Origin: an uncultured Clostridia bacterium
GTDB lineage: Bacteria > Bacillota > Clostridia > Christensenellales > UBA1242
NCBI GenBank assembly: GCA_934772045.1
Contig: CAKVMH010000001.1
Coordinates: 124,001-188,000, forward strand
Direction: 5' to 3'
DNA length: 64,000 bases
Shown here in pieces: positions 21,201-27,282 of this stretch (position 1 is the first letter of the stretch; every line of letters starts with the position of its first letter). The notes beneath the pieces are model-generated. The model was not told the origin of the DNA. It was given only the letters and a program-made list of their open reading frames with translations, and made no database searches. A program made the translations under genes and the position numbers.

Positions 21201-21249
21201 ACGTGCAAACAAGTGCAATTAAACAAACAACCCAACTTTTCTTCTTCAT
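12274..21249 (-). CDS. Giant surface lipoprotein, 2991 residues, Fn3-like repeats and GLUG-like C-terminus
   Basis: First gene of the SipW operon. The signal peptide ends LLWGC (lipid-anchored Cys at about 22). Residues 24-115 look like a Big_2 Ig-like domain. Then comes a long array of Fn3-like units whose boundaries repeat as R/K-L-x-T-P-x-[ILV] followed by a G-x-[IV]-x-W strand, for example RLETPTIKCE, RLATPELRFD, KLSTPAVSVE, MLEKPVLTVA; I count at least ten. From about residue 2580 it changes to a GSETNQYIIANAEHL start and repeats such as YIGGLIATA, YIGGVVASA, AVGGVVAYI, typical of GLUG-like beta-helix surface domains. No sortase motif. Probably an adhesin or matrix scaffold working with the co-encoded exported proteins. 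SD AAAGGGG. Confidence 0.88.
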   Translation of the reverse strand: MKKKSWVVCLIALVCTFLLWGCKHNVAVENVFFNAPSNDGVVLLVGQTYTPEVYFSPLYPTNRGYKIISGDESVVAVRNNGLTALTQGKTYIKVVSDENQLIQDVMLVQVVNTVTKLATPSVTYSAEKQSFVISSVNQDGLINGYTLEINGENISIGNVLEYSLNDYEKHLKSSTSTAGSSAYDKDLTVRVKATVPDYTKAFEDSSFSNTIKINQASAPKDIEIVGGKLKIKKNKATEHQIFVNGVALATTDKTTFDLSVINNSFAGQNVEIQVRALGQAGEGFTAYNSQGLTKVVKCIENVNLSLINETFMWNAIDGVSSYELYKDNSAKPFAQVTNTYFDITTLPSQDYLTLFPYNTTGYQVSVKTKLRDDCVNIVSSANQIATINLNRLETPTIKCENNVVSWDSVENAISYQVKIVSSVTGVIFDTTTQKTSIDFGLDEYASNANYSVTVKANYAQNESEHYLGSYEAGISINKVEDVELKIENNMLKFATRIDNNYLVKITDSTNQIVYEQTHLASSDGLNLNLYNLDIEYTAGKYDVSVKHLGNGQNDIDSTESKISYTYLEAVSKISVVNSCASAVAGNLNTQNNATLRFDIYKASSVIKSVENNTDLSSLNLGAGNYTIKLYVLGDKSKTLSVADDDGQEKATAVYEFTVLSVPELTARSVEAELQIGAVTHASSFNIWEQTNKTNVTNTSYKFDLASGQTRQFKVQAVGDGERYINSQYSVTKTFTRLATPELRFDNSSNSITATGETDNYTLLFNEDDITNSYVFGTSISNLIKGENTFKLTAIGQIDGDEITVNSLTCELVVTKIDEDCLVSIVGNNLIVTPAKMYDGAILEITLEENENAVVFNEANCKEKNEKLTITKTESAYIIPLLDRLYNPILPSVMTGDFTVKVRFIAVHNEENDNLASSGLSNANAVSFAPKADFAMDTRDGQNVVFNIETLYTQTDYALIINDADILFLNEVNANLDSENKKIKVNISTIYNAISTNDEPDIVGLKLVTLNKKSTDSNLFLSSLGGELKVQKAKTVELSSSKDNTLANNSRVVTFTASATSYEKKFVVKVYNDEVGIAGAHIINVSDTNSYSFNLDDYGLNLVGTKKVVVNVEVQANYVNNGKTIYVFDADPSNVMTFTIVDAPNYSTDGAKLIFDLPNNVAGVDVYKSTSTGFEKLNTNIITNEFNLAGYAGEMTLMLKGIARDTGDFTNSQLSEPIYITKLSTPAVSVEKGMIVLTLGDSAFDLFTNATTFTSVEDLNGCVIRFAVDDGEVKYIHKDTNGIKIETNRIIIDPTIVLNYGTNGLVKENVKFECIAKVETGTLYLDSNIAQVDFYGLFAPTKISLPSSNDETKLLTWQDNNKNKMNSTDVFSGYTFKIVDEQGLEYYSTTDLVYLQNGNETNYPSIIQANSIPFPYGFKDTSNGDRVVPFVTGKYKVYVRTIPKENVTGFNLCCSAYSEFCEVTMLEKPVLTVAEGVITWRKIDSATNYSLTLTDLNDETKTKTIVLVENYFEFEGSDFDAYVGNYKVEVKALSGVANVVDSEMSESINVHRLPTYKSLLVDDGVLILKANGYFTIAKLSFKNVSTGVEENFEFACPDYETNLDNLTSADWVGTNLADLNAEFNYAIKIDDDYLIKLSAGVYEVSVKLMGNSRQDNTKLIVNSALKKETDVERFIKLSFDEENEQATDKTWLRVDERGVFTFDAPASYQEGRLNYQFNTPVENVDYSFFKNAIIYKINVKVNNDEHGLYAIDYDNFIANESKLGEGLFEKLSIGSLYGYVKYPYIDNGETKYVYFSVYTKNQINLNLDNFYYYKTTMNVVDNSPCLATVLNETPKGYFTVSLIEGGVFIIETQLLGCDITTTGQAGNETNLAYLSSNLVASKSFIRYTDNILMSYIQYTADNANNIDFANFGGLDIQANGGEMIYTYSGQVIFQNKIKRDEENNPIDYPVYELEITPNVYYSGKTVDASEVYIYYLYHDENSVDEVIEMNKRTATNTQKVKALTLENNFEYLRFDMSKYFEAGNYAIKIRTLAGVGTEDLDSKYLLNSRVPISSYLFKRISDTELKLNTGKIQFELAYVMEDTIKSYINSYEFTVIDGADEYTFKIDSVTDGVSIKNNVLTYALPSTVQANKTNLNAVDTVELNLTNGKEYGFKVRALQPTGNTGILNAGYAQQEGEDIVTNLTKSQGIETVKIKDGKIMWQVKDKANYTGTVIRIEFGEGDVRVIEETITQSYTKTTTIDGQEYFYYEISDGKYECLNNYGQSEIPAGKYTLKLYTIGNSNSILNSDYCEDVEMNRLKLVNANSIKSLDGVLTWEHMETEQVVKYVVSLTGAENYTFTTTQTSIDFGKVLDDNNKALAVGKYSVTIKAIGDNYVSSMPSTRVDNFTKLGSVSKLTEQGNGVKWDAVDNAQGYELTFEWTKDGEPQTETKVVTGCECTFPETMTGAYKIIIRAVGVGEGKVFNGEIFEFTGSNEMPETVENVTFNQTDLNFYIKVSADFKTNDKVRVSYNIQAYTFDTNGTQLSQVEGKIDYATSTKVIDGETYFVYPLEAVGLYTQISVCVERGKIVSYPKAFENIDFNYFASGDGSETNQYIIANAEHLLNISYRPDKHFKLYQSIDMSGVDFASRINTYNAIISNTFAGSLDGAGTNPGEVYSIYGLSNVSISNIATDYSGFALFNEIDGATIKNINIAETDNEMPTKFVNTFANKQTNMLKLAIVAKTSTNSTLNNVNVPNAQIGLTGSGKIQAISYIGGLIATANNTSIIDCSINLVVDLQADFVPASGASIYIGGVVASATNTTISAKNAVETKINSTLKITQPANTTRRIYAVGGVVAYIEGANSQITGMTVKIEQDTTIRVGRFGGVAGEAIATKIYNCTVTGKVMATLDSDTYLAGVAGLVQGGEISNSTVKLDFTLSLETDININVGYIAGFVTVYNAKITSIDSCGIMLAFGEGQLNQGKTVLGNGKVESMGIYGVSNQTNYNPTNCYEIK

Positions 21250-21348
21250 ACAGACATTACCCCTTTATGTCTTTTTGTAAAACCCAATAAACGTTAAATT
21301 AAAGGCTAGTTTACCCCGTGTAGTTTTTTAACATTTTTTGTTGAAAAT

Positions 21349-21377
21349 AGTTTAACACATTATAGAATTTTTATCAA
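21349..21377 (-). promoter_or_regulatory. Probable promoter of the SipW operon
   Basis: Minus strand: TTGATA (21372-21377), 17-base spacer, TGT-TAAACT (-10 at 21349-21354). A TATAAT also occurs at 21359-21364 but lacks a -35 at usual distance. Confidence 0.45.
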
Positions 21378-21859
21378 ATAAATTTTAAATTATTTAAAAT
21401 AAATTCTTAAACTAATAAAGCAAAAAAATAAATTGTATCTAAACTTTTTTAAAACAAAAATAAAATTAAAAATTCAATAGTACCTTAAAAAATACATTTT
21501 TGTCCATGTTTTTATAATTTTTTTAAAAAATTTTAATTAATTTTAATATTTTTTATTAATTTTTTATAGTTTTTCGGCATAAAAATAAATTTTTTTAAAA
21601 TTTTTACCATTTAAAATTATTTTTTTGTTATTTTATTTTTAATTATAAATTTAAAATTTCATTTTTTAATTTAAAAGATAGCTCTCTTTTTCTCCACAAA
21701 AATACACAATAAAAATTTTCAAACACACCCATTAAGTGGCAAAAACAATTTATATAAGGCACCACAAAGCCTATCAAAAAACTAAAACACCAATGTTTAC
21801 AAGCCTTTTAAATTATATATCCTTGTAATGTTTCAGCTCACACAAGCATAAAATTATGT
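21378..21859. other. AT-rich intergenic region upstream of the SipW operon
   Basis: Part of the 610-base divergent spacer 21250-21859. It carries CCTTAAAAAATA (21483-21494) followed by ACATTTTTGT and TTTTATAATTTTTTT, closely similar to 63416-63455 and partly to 2928-2960. Near 21674-21690 it has AAAGATAGCTCTCTTTTTC. No coding sequence seen. Confidence 0.45.
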
Positions 21860-22318
21860 ATGATATATAACGACTTTCAAATCTTATCCGATAGCCAATA
21901 CGCTTCTATGAACCTAGCATACAAAAACGAATCCAAACCCACAACTCAAAACTTAGTGGACAAGTTGTTTCTTAACCTTGATAATTGCAAAAGTTATTGT
22001 TTTGGCTTAGATAGAATGGTTAACAAAAACATTCAAAAAGTGCTTAAAGAAGCCCGAATTGAACTCGACAGACTAATTGGCAACATAAACGCAATGTTTA
22101 AGGTTGAAGCCCACACAATGCAAACGGTAAGTTCGTTTAGCATTTTTGGTTTTGCAAAAAATATAATCGAAACAATAGGTGTGATAGATGAGCTTTTAGT
22201 TAGCCTTGACACCAAACGCCAACCATTAACTGCAATGTCTAAATCTTTGACCGACATTGCTTATAACCTTTTCGACGCATTAGAAAAAAGCAACATTCAT
22301 CTTTTCAAACACATGTAA
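21860..22318 (+). CDS. Unknown helical protein
   Basis: 152 residues, no family recognised. It is predicted to be mostly alpha-helical, with many charged residues and a moderately hydrophobic stretch (FSIFGFAKNIIETIGVIDEL, about 95-114) that is too amphipathic for a sure membrane helix. No signal peptide. No Shine-Dalgarno is visible; TAAAAT (21849-21854) lies only five bases upstream, so the message may begin at or near the start codon. Codon use looks normal for the window, which supports a real gene. It diverges from the SipW operon. Confidence 0.6.
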   Translation: MIYNDFQILSDSQYASMNLAYKNESKPTTQNLVDKLFLNLDNCKSYCFGLDRMVNKNIQKVLKEARIELDRLIGNINAMFKVEAHTMQTVSSFSIFGFAKNIIETIGVIDELLVSLDTKRQPLTAMSKSLTDIAYNLFDALEKSNIHLFKHM

Positions 22319-22725
22319 ATGAAATAATAAAAAAATCAAATTGACTCTTTAAAAGGGAGTAATTCGTTTTTAAAATGCTGTTATCTAAAATAATATAGTT
22401 GCGCCAATCATAAATAAAATTTCTTCTCCACACAATAATAAACCAATTTATTTCGCTAAGCTCATAAATATGGTTTGTTGTATTCACAAAAAAACAAATT
22501 CTAATTTGACTTAATAAATTAAAATTTGTTATAAATTCAAAATTTATTTAATTGTTTAAAATGTTTTATTTAATTAAATTTTTTTATTTATTTAATGATT
22601 TTTTTATTTATTTTAAAAAAAATTATTATTTTTAATGTGTTTTTTCTATTTTTTATTAATTTTTTAAATATTTTTTATTATTTTAATTTTATTTTTATAA
22701 ATTTTTTATTATTTTAACTTTATTG
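22319..22725. other. Intergenic region with a family-1 repeat and A/T runs
   Basis: Contains one palindromic unit (see 22437-22485) and then about 220 bases of almost pure A/T reaching the stop codon of the next gene. TAAAATTTGTTATAAATTC at 22528-22546 may be a promoter fragment. No ORF. Confidence 0.45.
22437..22485. repeat. Palindromic interspersed repeat, family 1
   Basis: AATAAACCAATTTATTTCGC, then ...CTCATAAATATGGTTTGTTGTATT. Arms AAACCAATTTA and TAAATATGGTTT pair around a CGCTAAGC loop. Same layout as 46518-46721. Confidence 0.75.
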
Positions 22726-23442
22726 TTATAAATTTTTTATTATTTTTAATTTATTTTTTTTGAAAACTTTAATTTCTTTATTTAGTGTTTCAAATAACAC
22801 TTCGTCAACGTCTTGTAAACTTTTCATATCAATTGCAAGGGTTTTGAATTTATTTTCAACCATAAACGCTTTCAAATTTTCCACCGCTTGCTCAAACTTT
22901 TTATAGTCATGTGAATTGTTGGCTTGATTATCCCCAACTATAATTTTAACAATAAACTTATATGCCAAATTGTGTGCGCCTGCAACATAGGCTTTATTTT
23001 TAGGCAACACATTGTGATATTCCTGCAAAACAGAAGCCCAGTCTTCCTTCAACTGCAAGCCTGCCCCAAGGATAATTTTCCTTTCAACTTCACCCATATT
23101 TTCAGTTGACGGTATTAATTCATTTGAAAACAACAAACAAACATCTGCATTAATGTTTGTTAAATCATCAACACATGCTTCGCCATGCTGAAATTTAAGT
23201 GTACTAATATCTTTTACACCGCGCTTTTGATTTTCATATGAAAGCAATTTGTCTTGCATTTTCAAAAGTGTTTCATCTAAATCGCCAGAAGCACGCACTT
23301 CCATTAAACCATCTAACAACCAACGCTTTTGTTTCAGCGTTAAATTTTGCGGAATTGTTTGTTCTGCATCTTTTGTTAGCGCCAAAAGGAAATCATTTAA
23401 CAAATCTTCATATTCTTCATCGGTTAAATTAACATTCAACAT
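22726..23442 (-). CDS. Degenerate macrodomain protein (Zn-macro ADP-ribosyl hydrolase family)
   Basis: 238 residues. The N-terminal part LKQKRWLLDGLMEVRAS followed by LLKMQDKLL and KRGVKDI matches the lead-in of Firmicutes protein-ADP-ribose hydrolases of the SAV0325 type (R.L..LMNVRPP, QD..L, KGI.D). The middle aligns with a macrodomain: INADVCLLFSNE stands where VDAIVNAAN is expected, ERKIILGAGLQL where IHxxAGxxL is expected, and AGAHNLAYKFIVKIIVG matches GYNLPxKYVIHTVGP. The Asn-Ala-Ala-Asn motif and the zinc-binding Cys/His cluster are lost, so hydrolysis is unlikely; it may still bind ADP-ribose or a partner. I chose the inner ATG at 23442, since the upstream frame is Cys-rich and unlike the family. 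Confidence 0.65.
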   Translation of the reverse strand: MLNVNLTDEEYEDLLNDFLLALTKDAEQTIPQNLTLKQKRWLLDGLMEVRASGDLDETLLKMQDKLLSYENQKRGVKDISTLKFQHGEACVDDLTNINADVCLLFSNELIPSTENMGEVERKIILGAGLQLKEDWASVLQEYHNVLPKNKAYVAGAHNLAYKFIVKIIVGDNQANNSHDYKKFEQAVENLKAFMVENKFKTLAIDMKSLQDVDEVLFETLNKEIKVFKKNKLKIIKNL

Positions 23443-23576
23443 AAAATAATTATAAATCAACCTTGCCCCAGTAGTCAACAAACTGCAAACACAACTTTTG
23501 CACCACACGTTTTAAACATCAACACATAAATACGCAATCAACTTACAAAATGTAAACTTTTAACATAAATTGTTAT

Positions 23577-24767
23577 ATGAATAAAAAGATATGTGTTTAT
23601 GCAATTGCAAAAAATGAAATGAAATTTATTGACCGCTGGTACAACTCAATTAAAGAAGCAGATTATGTTTGTGTTTTAGACACTGGAAGCACGGACGGAA
23701 GTTTTGAAAAATTTAAGTCCTTAAACATAATAACCGAGCAAAAAACATTCACCCCTTTCCGTTTTGATGTTGCAAGGAACGAAAGCTTAAAACTTATTCC
23801 GCCTGACACAGACATTTGCGTTTGTGTTGATATTGACGAGTTTTTTGAACCTGGTTGGGCGGAAACCTTAAGGAAAAACTGGAATGAAAATTTAGGCAGA
23901 GCAAGATACCGCTACACATGGAATTTTAACCCCGACGGAAGCGAAGGAACGGTTTTCATGGCGGACAAAATTCACAAATATGGTTGCTATAATTGGATAC
24001 ACCCTGTGCATGAAATTTTAAGCCCAACGACCAACCAAAATTTGTTGTCGATTGACTTGCCACAAATTCAACTCAACCACAAAGCAGACAATACAAAATC
24101 GCGTTCAAGTTATTTACCGCTTTTAGAATTATCTGTAAAAGAAAACCCAATGGACGACCGCAACACCCACTACCTTGCACGTGAATATATGTTCCACGGC
24201 GACTATATGAAAGCGATTGAAACATTTAAAAAGCATTTATCTTTGCCAACTGCGACATGGAAAATGGAGCGATGCGCTAGCCTAAGATACATGGCGAATT
24301 GTTATAAAAATTTAGCAACGCAAATCAAAAATGAAATTAAAAATTTAAAAAATACACAAAAAAACGCTAAAAATACTAAAAAAATGTGCACAAAATTAAA
24401 TAAAACCTTAAAATTTTATTTAAGTGCACAAATTGAACATTTGTATTTTGCAGTTTTAGAATGTTCCACCACACGCGAACCTTACTTTGAACTTGCCTTA
24501 GCACATTACCAAAACGGCAATTTTTTAGAATGCGTTGTATGGTTAAATGAGATGTTTAAAATAACCACACGCGAATTGAATTATATGTCTGTTCCGCTTT
24601 GTTGGGACGCCACCCCTTACGATTATCTTTCACTCTGCTATTACTATTTAGGCGACTTTGAAAACGCTTACATTGCTTCAACTAAAGCGTTATCTTTTGG
24701 TGAAAATGACCGCATAAAAGCAAACCAAAACTTGTTCTTAAACCTTTTCAACAATCAAAAAAATTAA
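23577..24767 (+). CDS. Family 2 glycosyltransferase with TPR-like C-terminus
   Basis: 396 residues. Residues 4-30 (CVYAIAKNEMKFIDRWYNS) and LDTGSTDGS (about 34-42) are the nucleotide-binding start of a GT2 fold; VDIDEFF (about 82-88) supplies the metal-binding DxD. IHPVHEI resembles the acceptor-side segment of SunS/YkcC-like and related short GT2 enzymes that also have tetratricopeptide-like repeats. The C-terminal 200 residues (YMFHGDYMKAIETFKKHL, LAHYQNGNFLECVVWL, YYYLGDFENAYIASTKAL) are TPR-like. No membrane helix. Likely a cytoplasmic enzyme that adds sugar to an unknown acceptor. No clear Shine-Dalgarno site. Confidence 0.8.
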   Translation: MNKKICVYAIAKNEMKFIDRWYNSIKEADYVCVLDTGSTDGSFEKFKSLNIITEQKTFTPFRFDVARNESLKLIPPDTDICVCVDIDEFFEPGWAETLRKNWNENLGRARYRYTWNFNPDGSEGTVFMADKIHKYGCYNWIHPVHEILSPTTNQNLLSIDLPQIQLNHKADNTKSRSSYLPLLELSVKENPMDDRNTHYLAREYMFHGDYMKAIETFKKHLSLPTATWKMERCASLRYMANCYKNLATQIKNEIKNLKNTQKNAKNTKKMCTKLNKTLKFYLSAQIEHLYFAVLECSTTREPYFELALAHYQNGNFLECVVWLNEMFKITTRELNYMSVPLCWDATPYDYLSLCYYYLGDFENAYIASTKALSFGENDRIKANQNLFLNLFNNQKN

Positions 24768-24967
24768 TCTTCTAACCCCAACAGGTAATCTGTCGTTACA
24801 CCAAAATATTTAGCCAAGGCAATAAGGTGAGTGCTGGTAATGTCCATTTTACTATTTTCCCACCTGCTTATGGCAACATCGGTCACACCAATAGCATTAC
24901 CTAACGCCTTTGTTGACAAATTTTTACCCTTTCTTAATTCTTTTAATATTTCACCAAATCTATTCAT
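24764..24967 (-). CDS. XRE-family repressor
   Basis: 67 residues from the ATG at 24967 (a TTG at 24982 is an alternative). It is a single Cro/C1-type helix-turn-helix: LSTKALGNAIGVTDVAISRW with ENSKMDI and the family ending YFGVTTDYLLG. The 3' end overlaps the preceding glycosyltransferase gene by four bases on the opposite strand. It is divergent from a second small DNA-binding protein, and three related palindromes fill the 97-base space between them, so it most likely represses both genes. The message would have a very short leader (-10 TATAAG at 24984-24989 on the minus strand). Confidence 0.85.
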   Translation of the reverse strand: MNRFGEILKELRKGKNLSTKALGNAIGVTDVAISRWENSKMDITSTHLIALAKYFGVTTDYLLGLED

Positions 24968-24977
24968 ATTTTTATGA

Positions 24978-25050
24978 TACAACTTATAGTTTGTAAAATG
25001 CTTGACACAAACTATAATTTGTGTTACTATTTACAAAGTATAGTTTGTAA
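24978..25050. promoter_or_regulatory. Triple operator of the XRE switch
   Basis: Three palindromes share TACAAA..TATAG..TTTGTA: 24978-24995, 25005-25024 (ACACAAACTATAATTTGTGT) and 25031-25050 (arms TTACAAA / TTTGTAA). Centres are 28 and 26 bases apart. They cover the leftward -10, the common promoter region and the rightward start point. Confidence 0.75.
25002..25030 (+). promoter_or_regulatory. Rightward promoter of the XRE switch
   Basis: TTGACA (25002-25007), 17-base spacer, TACTAT (25025-25030). Operator 2 fills the spacer. Confidence 0.75.
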
Positions 25051-25064
25051 ATAGGGGGGTGTAT

Positions 25065-25313
25065 ATGATTAAAAGATATAATGTTAAAATGCTATTTAAT
25101 AAAATGGCAGAATTAAAAATGAACAAAAAACAATTTGCTGATTATTGTGGTGTTAGTGTATATTATATAAACCGCATAATTAATCAACAAGATATGGACG
25201 CTTATAAATGGTATCAAATTGCGTCACATATAACTTGTATACTTGATGAATTTATCGCAAAAGAATATTTCGATTATATTCAAATTAAACATAAGACATT
25301 CAATAAGGAATAA
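25065..25313 (+). CDS. Small helix-turn-helix protein
   Basis: 82 residues from the ATG at 25065, chosen because GGGGGG ends five bases before it; a GTG at 25059 is the upstream alternative. The segment MNKKQFADYCGVSVYYINRII has the spacing of a Cro-like helix-turn-helix, though the family score would be weak. There is nothing else but a helical C-terminus with FIAKEYFDYIQIKHK. Its promoter lies between operators recognised presumably by the divergent XRE protein, and a terminator follows at 25324. The pair looks like a stand-alone bistable or inducible switch, perhaps left from a mobile element. Confidence 0.7.
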   Translation: MIKRYNVKMLFNKMAELKMNKKQFADYCGVSVYYINRIINQQDMDAYKWYQIASHITCILDEFIAKEYFDYIQIKHKTFNKE

Positions 25314-25323
25314 AATCATATTT

Positions 25324-25352
25324 AAAAATAGCACCTACTGTGCTATTTTTAA
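25324..25352. terminator. Bidirectional terminator
   Basis: Perfect 11-bp stem AAAAATAGCAC / GTGCTATTTTT around CTACT. Serves the small HTH gene and the convergent ABC exporter genes. Confidence 0.88.
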
Positions 25353-25372
25353 TTTTGAAGCAATAATAAAGA

Positions 25373-27121
25373 CTAATTGCCGAATTGCGAATTGAACATC
25401 TCTGCGTAAAATCCACCCTTTGCAAGCAATTCCTTGTGCGTGCCAGTTTCAATAATTTTACCTTTGTTCATAACAAGAATTTTATCCGCATTTTCAATTG
25501 TAGATAAGCGGTGTGCAATAATAAAACATGTTCGCCCTTCCATAATTTTATCAAGGGCTTGTTGTATTTTAAGTTCAGTACGCGTGTCAATATTGCTGGT
25601 TGCTTCGTCCAAAATTAGCATAGGTGGTTTTAAAAGCATTACGCGGGCAATGCAAAGCAATTGCTTTTGCCCAGCCGAAATATTGTCCGCGCGCTCGCTG
25701 ATAATTGTGTCATAACCTTGTGGAAGTTTTTGTATGAAATCGTGTGCGTTTGCAAGTGTACATGCTTCAATAATTTCGTCCATGCTTGCGTCAGGTTTTG
25801 CATAGGCAACATTGTCGCGTATGCTGGCATTATATAGCCAACTTTCTTGCAACACCATGCCATAAAACTGCCTAAATGATTTGCGTTTAATTTTCCTTAA
25901 ATCTTTGTTGCTCACCTTAATTGAACCGCTGTCCACATCGTAGAAGCGCATCAAAAGGTTTATAAGTGTACTTTTGCCACAACCTGTTGGCCCCACGATT
26001 GCAATGCGGTCGCCAAGGCTAACTTCCAAATTAAAGTTTTCAATAAGTTTAAATGCTTTACTGTAACTGAAATCCACTTTTTTAATGCTTACATTGCCAT
26101 TACATTTTTTAAGTTCAGGCAAGTCGGCGTCCGAAACTTCATCTTCCTCTTCCAAAAGCGTGAACACGCGATTTGCGCTGGCAACTGCGACATGTAAATC
26201 TGCAAAAATGCCAGTAATTTCATTGAATGGTTTTGTAAAGTTTTCGCTATAATTTAAGAACGAACTTATCCTACCAATCGTTATGCCTCCATTGATTGCC
26301 ATTATGCCACCGATAACGCCAACTGCACCATACAAAATGTTGTTAATCATACGGCTAGCTGGATTTGCAAGTGATGCAAAATACAATGATTTTTCGCTTG
26401 AAACATACAATTCCTGATTGATGTCGTCAAAATTTTTGATTGTTGCCTGTTCATTATTGAACGCTTTTATAATCTTCATGTTGGTTATCATTTCTTCACT
26501 GTAACCACTGATTTTGCCTTGAACGTCAACACGCTGACGATATAATGCTTTACTCTTTTTAGTTATTTTCATGGCAACAAGCAATGACACTGGCGCCAAA
26601 GCAAGAACCACTAACGCTAAACTCCATTTGAGTGTAAGCATAATGATGAACACAATTATAACCTGGAAAATTCCACACACAATTGCTTTAAAACCTTCCA
26701 AAAAGCCGTCTGTCACATTTTCGACGTCCACAACCATGGTGTTCATGATGTCACCATGCGAATTGTTGTCGATAAATTTAATAGGGACACTGTTGATTTT
26801 TTTGTAAATTGAATCTCTTATCGATTGTGCGGTTTTGTAAGTGAGTTTATTCATGTACACACTACCGAGCCAATCGAACAACGAATTGACAGATGTTAAA
26901 ATGAAAATTGTCACACACATTATGCCGACCATTCTAAAATCAACTTGCCCAGCAGTTATCATGCTGTCGATTGCCTTACCAGTGCAAATCGGAATGAGCA
27001 TATTGAGTAAAATTGCAATTAAATCAAACACAACAGACAGGTAAAAAGTAACCCTATGCGGTTTAACATACGGCATTAAGCGTGATAGGAATTGTTTGTA
27101 ACCAGCTTTCTTCTTTTCCAT
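25373..27121 (-). CDS. ABC exporter half-transporter (catalytic NBD)
   Basis: 582 residues: six membrane helices (about 15-320), then a nucleotide-binding domain with Walker A GPTGCGKST (about 373-381), signature ISAGQKQLLCIAR (LSGGQ changed to ISAGQ), Walker B MLILDEATSNID with the catalytic Glu, and the H-loop IIAHRLSTI. Type MdlB/LmrA. It is the second gene after the 572-residue partner, 161 bases downstream, with its own SD GAAAGG. The two should form a heterodimer that exports a lipid, drug or peptide; no substrate gene is adjacent. Confidence 0.9.
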   Translation of the reverse strand: MEKKKAGYKQFLSRLMPYVKPHRVTFYLSVVFDLIAILLNMLIPICTGKAIDSMITAGQVDFRMVGIMCVTIFILTSVNSLFDWLGSVYMNKLTYKTAQSIRDSIYKKINSVPIKFIDNNSHGDIMNTMVVDVENVTDGFLEGFKAIVCGIFQVIIVFIIMLTLKWSLALVVLALAPVSLLVAMKITKKSKALYRQRVDVQGKISGYSEEMITNMKIIKAFNNEQATIKNFDDINQELYVSSEKSLYFASLANPASRMINNILYGAVGVIGGIMAINGGITIGRISSFLNYSENFTKPFNEITGIFADLHVAVASANRVFTLLEEEDEVSDADLPELKKCNGNVSIKKVDFSYSKAFKLIENFNLEVSLGDRIAIVGPTGCGKSTLINLLMRFYDVDSGSIKVSNKDLRKIKRKSFRQFYGMVLQESWLYNASIRDNVAYAKPDASMDEIIEACTLANAHDFIQKLPQGYDTIISERADNISAGQKQLLCIARVMLLKPPMLILDEATSNIDTRTELKIQQALDKIMEGRTCFIIAHRLSTIENADKILVMNKGKIIETGTHKELLAKGGFYAEMFNSQFGN

Positions 27122-27282
27122 TTTGTTACCTTTCGTTTGTTTTCCTTTTCATAAATTGCTTAATCGGTTTATTTTACATTAATTTAATTGCATTATGTTT
27201 TTAATTGGATTTAATTTTTATTTATTTTTTTATATTTTAAATTTTAATTTTCTTTAAATTCAAATTCATTTTAACTTTCGTT
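27122..27282. other. AT-rich gap between the exporter genes
   Basis: About 85% A/T, no ORF, no clear hairpin. The two genes may be co-transcribed through it. Confidence 0.35.

Noticed and set aside
12274..21249. Sortase-anchored protein
   Set aside because: No LPXTG-like motif or C-terminal hydrophobic tail; the N-terminal lipobox explains anchoring.
24764..25313. Prophage
   Set aside because: Only the two regulators and operators are present; no integrase, structural or lysis gene is near.
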